From Symbiodinium natans (lineage: Eukaryota > Sar > Dinophyceae > Suessiales > Symbiodiniaceae), in NCBI GenBank assembly GCA_905221605.1, contig CAJNDS010000525.1, forward strand, positions 2,501 through 57,500: a stretch of 55,000 nucleotides of DNA, read 5' to 3'. Every line of letters begins with the position of its first letter. The stretch's first letter is position 1. The notes beneath the pieces are model-generated. The model searched no databases. It saw only the letters and a list, made by a program, of their open reading frames with translations, and had not been told where the DNA came from. Position numbers and translations under genes: made by a program. Below, one piece after another: positions 8,056 through 17,300 of this stretch.

Positions 8056-11000
8056 ATGGCTCTGCAGCTGCAAGATGGGACCATTGATCCCAATGCGCAA
8101 CATGATCAGACTGCAACAACCAACTACCAACAGTTCAACCAGTACCGGGTACAGCAGCAGCTGATCATCGTGCAACAAAACGAGGATGCAGAGCGAGTTC
8201 GTATCGAAGCCGAACGCAGACATGCGGAAATCCTGGACATGGCTACAAGACAGGCCCGTGCAGAAATGGGAGAACTCGAGCAACACGCTGATGCCCAACA
8301 TCGTGCACGGATTGAAGTCATCAGTGACCGCATGGACTTTGTGGTTCGTGAGCTACAACAACAACTACTGGAGACCAAGGCAGCACTAAGAGGTCGAACG
8401 GCGGAGCTTGACCAAGCCGCACAGGACGCACACACACTCAGGATGCACAATCTCGAGCTTGAGGCACGAGGTAACATGGTTCTCGAGTCGGAAACTCGCC
8501 TCAGGACCCATCTCGAACAGAGTGAATTTTCCCTTGCTAACCTCAGGGTTGTGTACGATCAAAACAGGGAAACCCAGCTGGAATTCTTAGGCAACGAATT
8601 TAGAGAGCAAATGCAGTATGAAGAGAACATGTTCACATATGCCATGCATGAAGAAGAAAGTGCATGCGATGTCTTGATTCAGGAGTTGGCTGAGTCGAAC
8701 CAGCGTTTGATGGTTGAACTTGATGAGGCTAAGGCGACCGCTACAGCGTCATCTAGCCTGCCGAAAGGTGGTGCCGAGCACCAGCAGGCTGTTCCCATGG
8801 CCTCAGCACCTCCACCGGGTTTGAACACTGCCGAAGCAAGCCCCCCGCAAGGGGGTGCCGCATGCGGTAATGCACATGTCACGCATGCTGATTTGCCAAA
8901 TCCGTTGCAGATTCCAGAGAGCATGAAGGGTCTCTTTGAGAGACGGCCCCAGAGGTTTAATCTGGGAGCATCCACTCCTGTTTCGCAAGCCCCTAATGAA
9001 GTGCATGAAGCGATTGCAAAAGCGCTCAAGGACTTTGCTACCAAGGATGAGACGAAACCTAAGACTAAGGAAGCGGAGACAGTGAAACTTCCGGATTTTC
9101 CCTCAGCGGAGACGTACAGATCGTGGAAGACGGCAGTGCGTGAGGCTGTTCGAGCAGCATCTGATCACCCTGATGAAGCATTTGCGTGGATTCAGCAGGT
9201 GTACGCAAAGGGTGCGTCACTAGATAGCCTCAACGATGTAGGGAAATTCCTCACGCTAGACACCAAAATCCTTGCAGCATTGTCTAGGGTGGCGAAGGGC
9301 GAGCTTGCGAGACAAATACTCAACTACAAGGAGACGGAGGCCACCTGTGGTAGAGCAGTGAGAGGTAGGCAGGTGCTGTTAATGTTTGAAGCCTACTTTA
9401 AAACCAACGAAGAAGTTGGCTCCCTCTACTCGGTCGAAGACCTCTTGAAAGTGGCACTGATCAACGATGACCTCGCTACCTTCGTGCATAACTGGGATTC
9501 AGTGATTGCTGGACTATCGCATCCTCCAGACGAAACCACTCTGCGAGACATATTCCTCCGTGAGCTTCGCAAGTCCCATCGTTTGAAGTATGATCTCGAC
9601 ATTTACGATCGGGCTCGTGAGGGGACCCCCGAGCACACCTACAAGTTCCTCATGGAAAGCATCAAGAATCTCCTCACACGAGAACGAATTAGGAAGAACA
9701 GGGACAAGATTGCTAAGGCCCATGGCGCGAAGTATGGTGCTCCTGCCCCTCCTACCCCTGCGAAGCCGTCGGCGCCCGCTCCTTCGGAGCGACGACAGCC
9801 ATCCAGAGGACGTCAGGGTAGGCAGGTTTGCATGTTGTTTCAAAAGGGTAAGTGTAAGTTTGGGGAGCGTTGCAAGTATGAACACACGAAAGACCCCAAA
9901 GCATCCTCAAGGGAGAGATCTCCCAACCGGCCTAAGTCAGGTTCTCGCGAGAGAGAGAAGAGTAACAGCAAAGATACCTCCAACATCCCATGCGTATTTT
10001 ATGCCAAGGGTACTTGCAGGAATGGGGACAAATGCAAGTTCTTGCACAAGGACAAGTCCGCATCGCCCTCTGTCCCGGCCAAGGCTAAGGCACGTGCACC
10101 CTCCCCGGCTAAGCGAAGGCCGAGCCGGAAGAAGAGGACAGAAGCTAAAGCAGCTGCCTGCTGCGTGTACGCCTTAGCCGCCCGAAAGGGTGAGCCGGAT
10201 GGTAGGCATGCAGACACATGGCGTCTTGATGAGAAGTCACTCACGCTGTCTAGGGAACATGTTGTTCTGAGAAACAACTATTTTATTCCCCAAAGCTGCC
10301 CCGTTCCAGCATGGAGAATCAAGTCTGTTGCGAGCATCACCATGAAGCTGAAAACCGGCGAAGAGCGAACGTTACAGTACAATTGGAAAACGTGCGACAA
10401 GCAAGCACCTCTGCCCAATTGGACGGGCGTTACGAGTTTCAAGCTGAAGCCTAAAGACATGAGTGTGTGTTTTGAAAGGCACCCCGAGATACACACAGTT
10501 GAAAGCGTCGGAGATGGTTGGAAATTTGTTCCCCATAAGCGCAAATGTGTGGCAAGGTTCAAAACCAATGCTGATTGCCCTATGTCCGACCCTGGTGATC
10601 TTCAGTGTGCAGTCATCATCGCACAAAATCTTGAGGCCTCAGTGTACTCGGAACTCCATGGTGAAAAGACAAAATGCAAGCATCGCTGCTGCAAGCCTGA
10701 TTTCGCTTGTCGGCATTGTGCAGCAGGAAACATAATGTCAGGAACTGCCGCTCCAGCGCGCAAGGAACTTCAGAGCTTGGACATCATTGCCGACACGGGA
10801 AGTGAAGAGGACCTTATCAGCTCTTCGGACTTGAAAAAGTGTTTCGAAGGGGTCGGTAGGAAAGTCGACGCAACGCCAGTCAACCTTCACACGGCCAATG
10901 GCATCGTGGAGGCATCGTCCAGGACAGAAGTCGAGGTTCCGTCAATGAATGGCAGTCTGGAATTCGTGGAACTCCCGGATACCCCACCGGTTTGCTCTGT

Positions 11001-11226
11001 GGGAAAGAAGTGCATGCAGCAAGGGTACGGTTTTTACTGGCCTCCAGGGCAAGTTCCGTACTTCGTGAAGCCCGATGGCCAGAAGCTCACTTGCACGCTA
11101 CGGGGGAATGTTCCAGTGTTCAGCAGTATTGGGAATGATTCCGGACACCCAGCTGCTGTAGCGCATCGCGATGAAGGTGAACGAATGGCGCCCACCTGCT
11201 CCTTGCAGCAGGATTTTCACGCATAA
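8056..11226 (+). CDS. gag-pr: ORF1: Gag with two CCCH zinc fingers, fused to an aspartic protease
   Basis: The 1056-residue product starts at ATG 8056, 26 nt after the 5' LTR. Residues about 25-240 form a long charged coiled coil. Residues about 345-560 form a helical region (LPDFPSAETYRSWK...) placed like a copia capsid. Two zinc fingers follow, C592-x7-C600-x5-C606-x3-H610 and C646-x7-C654-x5-C660-x3-H664, joined by an RS-rich basic linker. Both are CCCH type, not the CCHC knuckle normal for Gag. A Cys/His cluster near 880 (CKHRCCKPDFACRHC) precedes the protease, whose active site is IIADTGSEEDLIS with D913-T914-G915. The protease therefore sits in the Gag frame, and ORF2 begins with integrase. 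Expected role: RNA packaging, particle assembly and polyprotein cleavage in the cytoplasm. Confidence 0.93.
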   Translation: MALQLQDGTIDPNAQHDQTATTNYQQFNQYRVQQQLIIVQQNEDAERVRIEAERRHAEILDMATRQARAEMGELEQHADAQHRARIEVISDRMDFVVRELQQQLLETKAALRGRTAELDQAAQDAHTLRMHNLELEARGNMVLESETRLRTHLEQSEFSLANLRVVYDQNRETQLEFLGNEFREQMQYEENMFTYAMHEEESACDVLIQELAESNQRLMVELDEAKATATASSSLPKGGAEHQQAVPMASAPPPGLNTAEASPPQGGAACGNAHVTHADLPNPLQIPESMKGLFERRPQRFNLGASTPVSQAPNEVHEAIAKALKDFATKDETKPKTKEAETVKLPDFPSAETYRSWKTAVREAVRAASDHPDEAFAWIQQVYAKGASLDSLNDVGKFLTLDTKILAALSRVAKGELARQILNYKETEATCGRAVRGRQVLLMFEAYFKTNEEVGSLYSVEDLLKVALINDDLATFVHNWDSVIAGLSHPPDETTLRDIFLRELRKSHRLKYDLDIYDRAREGTPEHTYKFLMESIKNLLTRERIRKNRDKIAKAHGAKYGAPAPPTPAKPSAPAPSERRQPSRGRQGRQVCMLFQKGKCKFGERCKYEHTKDPKASSRERSPNRPKSGSREREKSNSKDTSNIPCVFYAKGTCRNGDKCKFLHKDKSASPSVPAKAKARAPSPAKRRPSRKKRTEAKAAACCVYALAARKGEPDGRHADTWRLDEKSLTLSREHVVLRNNYFIPQSCPVPAWRIKSVASITMKLKTGEERTLQYNWKTCDKQAPLPNWTGVTSFKLKPKDMSVCFERHPEIHTVESVGDGWKFVPHKRKCVARFKTNADCPMSDPGDLQCAVIIAQNLEASVYSELHGEKTKCKHRCCKPDFACRHCAAGNIMSGTAAPARKELQSLDIIADTGSEEDLISSSDLKKCFEGVGRKVDATPVNLHTANGIVEASSRTEVEVPSMNGSLEFVELPDTPPVCSVGKKCMQQGYGFYWPPGQVPYFVKPDGQKLTCTLRGNVPVFSSIGNDSGHPAAVAHRDEGERMAPTCSLQQDFHA

Positions 11227-11250
11227 GCTGCCCGAAAGGGCATGCCGCAG
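11181..11250 (+). promoter_or_regulatory. ORF1/ORF2 overlap, candidate -1 frameshift site with hairpin
   Basis: The ORF2 frame is open from 11181, just after a TGA at 11178, while ORF1 stops at TAA 11224-11226. The 46-nt overlap would allow a -1 shift that links protease to integrase. A canonical X XXY YYZ heptamer is not evident; GAT TTT CAC at 11212-11220 is the most slippery stretch. A GCCC-GAAA-GGGC hairpin (11230-11241) starts 3 nt after the stop and may extend by pairing GCTG with CAGC nearby. Independent initiation at ATG 11367 is the alternative. Confidence 0.5.
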
Positions 11251-11366
11251 CAGCCGGACCACTTCCAGGAGCTCCAGACGGTGTAGTCCCGGTACCTGCG
11301 GCGGACGAGGGAGATCATCCACCATGGCTGGCAGAGATCCTAACCAAGGATCCCCCTCTTGAAGGC

Positions 11367-14300
11367 ATGAAGAAAGAGCAACTGTTGAAGGCTGGATGGG
11401 TTACTGTGAATGGTGATCCCCACGTCAAGGTTGCCCACAACCCAAAGACCTTCAGAACACCTGCACCTCGCTACCCCAAGTATCGAATTCGTTCCACCTG
11501 GGGATACAAAGATGGCGAGTGGAAGCAGCTGGAGGACAAGGTCAACATGGACGAGCTCGACGCCGTCTACGGGAAGGTACCTGAGGGTACCAACATGACC
11601 ATCACTGTCTTTACCATGCCCGATGGCGGTGAAGATGTGCCCGATAGCGACGTTGAGGTCCACATTCCAAAGTCGAAGAAGGACGAGGCGTCTCTAAGAG
11701 CTGAAGCGGAATCCGTGCAGCATCTTTTGAGTCATCGTCCAAAGAACCCTTTCTGTCCGGTATGTCAACGAGCCAAAATGTATGCTCCGCATGCCAGAAG
11801 AAAGGGAGGGTCTAGCACTGTGCACAGCAAGGGGTTCGGTGACCACATCACCATCGACCACATCATCACGAAGGACGCCAAGGACTACGGATTCGAAGGA
11901 CAAACTGTAGCACATGTTGTGAAGGATGTCTTTACGAAGTTCCGTTATGTTTACCCGGCCGACAACAAAAGTGGTGAGCAGTGTTACGAAGATTTACTGC
12001 ACTTTTTCGAGGTCGATGATAATGTTAAGGTTGTTTACTCAGACAACGCTCACGAGTTCGACTACGCGGTTAAGCAACTCCAAGCTAGGCACAACAAATC
12101 CAGGGAGTATGTGGATCAGAACAAAGCAGTGATCGAGCGTGAAATACGAACGATCTTGGAAGGTACGCGTGCCAATTTGGTACAATCTGGTTTACCTGAT
12201 CAGTTCTGGCCACTTGCATCCCAACATCATGCTATTTCTTTGAACGTTAGTAAACGTCTTGACAACGGTTTAGTGCCATGGAATCAAAGGTTCGGGAGCG
12301 ACTTCCAAGGGGTCCTTGTTCCCTTTGGGGCTAAGATTTTGTACTGGGCCGACCCCAAGCAGAAGCAGCCCAAAAGGTCAAAGTTTGCGGGGACGGGTAT
12401 TGAAGGAATTTTCCTCGGGTATCATATCCAGCCTGGCTTCGTCTTCAAGGAAGAGTACTTAGTTGCTCCTTTGCAGGGAATCAACGAGGCCATCGAGAAT
12501 GACGCCTTCAGGACTTTCAGGGCCAAAAGGCTTGAACTCCTGGAAGGGAAGTTCCAGTTCCCATTGTCACAGGATCTTGAAGCTCTGGGAAACCAGAAGC
12601 CGCCCGAACTCGATGATCAACATCACAACGCCGTTGAAGAAAGAAACCCGCATCAAGAAGAAGATGATTTCGAAGGGGGAGTGGGGCCGCTCGATGAAGG
12701 AGATCGGCCATTAGGAGGGTCGGCAAGGGACGACATTGTCTATCCTGCACGATATGATCCTCTAGATGATGTGCCCTTCTCAGTCCGAGAGAGACTGGCA
12801 CCTGCAACTCCATCGTTCAAAACAAAAGACGGAATCGGCATTCCGTATGGCTATCGCTGGGATGGGGAGAGACTGATCAAGCAAAAAGGCCTTTCCTCGC
12901 TTCCGGGCGTTCAAGCTAAAGTATGGAGCAAGCTGACCGTCGAAGAAAAGCACAAAGCGCTTGCAGAACATCAAGCTTCAAAGCAAGCCAAGGTCGACGA
13001 GGACTACAACCAGGCGATAAAGCACGTTCCAGCAATGCCGGTGTTGTATGGGAAACCCGAGGACCACCGAAAGAAAATGTGTTCCCTCTACGAGTCTAAG
13101 CTCCTGGAGATTGCCCAGGACATGTACGCGGTCGTGGCCAAGATCCTGTCTGCGAAGGAGATTGAATCCAGTCCCGAAGCGCAGGCTGCCCTCGACAAAG
13201 AGTGGAAGAAGCTTGTTGATAAGGGTTGTTGGGTAGAGAAACGAGTGAGAGAGTACGACTCCGTTGCGGCAGAAGCACGAAAAACCAATGAGAAAGTGCA
13301 CTTCGGGAAGATCTTCGAAATCGGGACTCTAAAAGGTTCTGAGTTGAAGGAGAACGACCCGAACCGCCGTTACAAGGGTCGGTCAGTGTTTCAGGGCAAC
13401 AAGGTCTTGGATGAGAACTCTGATCATGCTCTCTTCGCAGAGATGTCGAGCAGTCCTGCTTCTATGGAGGCGGGCAAAATATTGGATGTCTTTGGATCTC
13501 AGCCCGGCTTCTCGATTCAGCAAGCGGATGCACGACAGGCGTATACGCAGGCTCTCTTCACTGGGGTTGAAACTTGGGTAAGGCTCCCTCGCAATAGATG
13601 GCCAAAAGGCTGGAGGTCTATGAAGGACCCGGTCGTCCCCCTGAAGTTGGCTCTTTATGGGCACCCAGATTCAGGGGGGATATGGGAACGTCATTGCGAG
13701 ACTGAGCTCAAGAAGGTGGGGTTCGAGCCTGTGCTCACTGACATCTGGAAGAGCGTGTTCTACAACGCCGATTTGGAGCTCTTAATGGTTATTTATGTTG
13801 ACGACTTTAAACTCGCTGGACCCACGAAGAACATCCAGAAAGGCTGGGAATCTATTGCAACAGTAATAGACATGGATCCCGCTGAGGTGATTGGACGTTA
13901 CTTCGGATGTCAACACATCGAGGAAAAGAACGTCACGCTTTCCAAAGAGCACCATCCTTTTCACTATGTCTTCGAACCCGAAAATGAAACTGCAGCCCCA
14001 GCTAAGATTGCTGAGGACAGGTGGGACGTAATCCCGGAAGCCATGCTTGCAGTTCGGCACCATAGCTATCCCAGAAAGAGGTTGTATATGCCCACTGAAG
14101 AAGATGTTCAGATGTTCCCTACGATTGGACCTCAAAGATACACCTTTCAGGCTGCAGATGGGGTGACAGAAGAACACCAAGACAATATGAACATCGCTAG
14201 GGACAAATGCTTCAAACAGTGGTGGACAGGTACGACGTACTTCGACCTCGCTGCCCGGGGGCCTGAAGAGTTCGGTCTGGCTGTTGCAGCTGCCCGAAAG

Positions 14301-17300
14301 GGTAAGTCGGTTCGAAACAAGGCCGAGGCAAAGAAGGAGGTCAAACAGAACAAGTTCGTTACTCTTTCAAGGGATCAGGAGGACAAGCCGGGCTCTATGA
14401 CTAAACCGGTTACAAGAATCACCTATGACATGAAGGATTTCTTGCATTCTTGTGTGGATCGCTACTGTGAATTGGCAAAGGTGGATCGTAGCTCGTTGAA
14501 GTCAGTGAGCACACCATTCCATGAACTTCGGACTGCCACTCCTATCGTCAACGAAACGGAGAAGACAGGGCGGCTCCAACCTATTGCAAGTAAGGTCCTC
14601 ATGAAAATCCTGTTTGCTGCAAGAATGGCACGATGGGATCTTTTACGAGCAACCCAATCCTTGGCCTCGCGAGTCACAAAATGGAGTCCAGATTGTGATC
14701 TAGCATTACATCGTCTTGTATCGTACATCAATTCTTCTATCGACCTCACTATGAGTGGGTTTATTGGGGATTCGATACATGATTGCAGGCTCTGGCTTTT
14801 TAGCGACGCTGACTTCGCAGGTGAGTATGATTCAAAATCTACTACTGGATGTGCTCTGTTTCTGGTGGGCCCGAACACGTACTACCCCATCAACGCCTTC
14901 AGTAAGAAACAAACGTCCATAACAATGAGCTCTACCGAGTCTGAAGTGGTGTCGGCTAATCAGGGTGTACGCGCCCAAGGTCTTCCAAGCCTCAGCCTCT
15001 GGTACTTCCTTTGGCGCGGCAAAGCCGACCGCGAGGTTGGGCCGAGGGCTGAGATGAAGTCTACGAGCAATTCTGTTGTGGCACGCATAGACCCTGAACT
15101 TGATGAGATTCGGTATGGCACTACCAGACCCGATGGCATGTCTATTGCAGATATCAATGGTTTGCACGTTCAGCTTCCCAAATGTTTTCAGATTAGGCAT
15201 TTGGAAGACAACCAAGCGACCATTACTCTGCTGTTATCAGGGCGTGCAGGTGTGCTTCGACATACAGATCGCACACAAAAGGTTAGCTTCGGATGGCTCC
15301 GTCAGCAATATGAAGAAGGACATTTTCGCCTCCTCAATGTTGACACAAGCGAGCAAGTTGCAGACGTGTTCACAAAGCCTTTTACGGAGCGAACAAAATG
15401 GATACATGCGTTGAAGCTCATTGCTCACACCTACAAGCCGGTCGACCCTCAAGCCGGAAGAAATTCCGTGTCGAAATCTGTTCCCGCTGCTCCGAAGTCG
15501 GTGTGCGTTACCACAGAGCAACTGGAACATGTTGCAAAACTGCTTCGCCGAGCTGATCGCTATGATTTCGAAGATTTCGAGCAGGTCGCCGAAATGATGT
15601 ACGACAACCTTCGTATGTCGAGCTCAAGACTTCGCAGTGTTGTTCGTTCCGGCACCGAGTTGGCTCCCAAATACTTCGTGTTTGGGCTGTGGACACATGG
15701 TGGGTGCTTCGGCCTAACCAAGCGTACTGGTCAAATGTCCCAACTGTGCCGCTACATAAATGGTTTCATCCGCAAGCACGCTCCAAAGCATTTTACCTGG
15801 ACTTCGTTTGTCATCAATTTTATGGGCAGGGCTGGCGTTCACAGCGACAAGTTTAATCTCAGAGGCAGCCAAAACTGGTCCTTCGGCTTCGGTCCCTATC
15901 AGGGGGGCGAGCTCTGGGTGGAGGATCCCGACCAAAGGATGGACGCTTTCACTGACAAAGACGGTAAGACCTGGCTTGGCCGCAACCTTCAAACTTGTCG
16001 AAAACCCGTGCTCCTAAACCCTCACCTTCGACATGCCGTCCAACCCTTTACAGGAAACAGGCATTCTCTCATTGCCTACTCATCAGGGGGGTGGACAAAG
16101 CTGGGTGACGATGACAAGCAACTCCTACAAGACACTGATTTTAGGACGCCCCGGGCTCAGTTGAAACATGCGTGCGTTTGTTCATGTGCATCCCCTCACG
16201 ATGAGGGGGGTAAAAATTGTCCCAAAACCACTCCCGAAACGGTCGCGTCGGTTTTGCGCGCATCGATCGGGAACGCACAAACATACACCACGTGCACAAG
16301 TGCTTCGGTTGAGCCTGCTGTACCGACTCTCTCTGTGCTAGCTGGCTCTCTCCAAGTGGTCAGCAGTATTGAGGCATTAGGAACAATGTCGCGATTGGTC
16401 GCCCATGGTGCGGGCTACTCCTGCGATACTGGCATGGAGGGCCGACCTTTGGCACTGCAAGGACATCTCAACATGCTCGTCAACGCCGGACTGAGCGTGG
16501 AGTACTTGCAGCTCCAGGCGGGGAAGGAGTATGACGCGCTCCTCAAGTCCTATGAGGTCTTCCCCCCACAGACCATCGCCAGCCTCAGCCTCAATGACCC
16601 CGAGATTCCAACGCCGAATCTGCTCAAGCTGGCTCGCATCTCGAACGAGGGTCTCAGCAAGCTCCAGCCAACCGAAAGGTTGCGCCGAAGTCGCTTTCTG
16701 CTAGTGGTGACGGACTCAGTCACATCCCTTGGACGACAGAACACCAAGGGGCAATGGAAATTCTCCATTCCCGAAGAGGAGATCTTCATGGCAGCACTGA
16801 CCCTCAGGTACACGAGCGATAAACTCCACATGTGCTGGGGAAAGACGCTTTCGTGGCTCACTTGGCAGGTGCAGGAGGAGATCCAGGCAATCCGTGCCAA
16901 GTATGGGTCGGAGTGCGAGATCGATGTGATCGTTTGGTGGTCAGGAAATGAAGTTGCTGGACGACGAGGATGCATCCCCACGCGGCTCGCTCCGGGCGCG
17001 GCATATTCGACCTCCCAGACCTCGGCAGAAGATGTTGCGAGGAAGGTGAGGCGCTGCGCCGACGCGCTAGCCACCCTAGCGGGTGAGCCGCATATCGGGT
17101 TTGTCCGCATCGTCGGCAACGTTGACCACGAGACCTACAACTTGCATCCCGCGTACAACGAATTCATCTCCAAGATGTTTCATGAATTCACGAGTCGCGG
17201 ATTGCAAGTTCAGAACGCCACATCCCAGGCAATGAAGCTGTCCTATTACGATGATTTTCATCTTTGGGATACCCCCGAAAACCGCAAGCAGATCCAAGAC

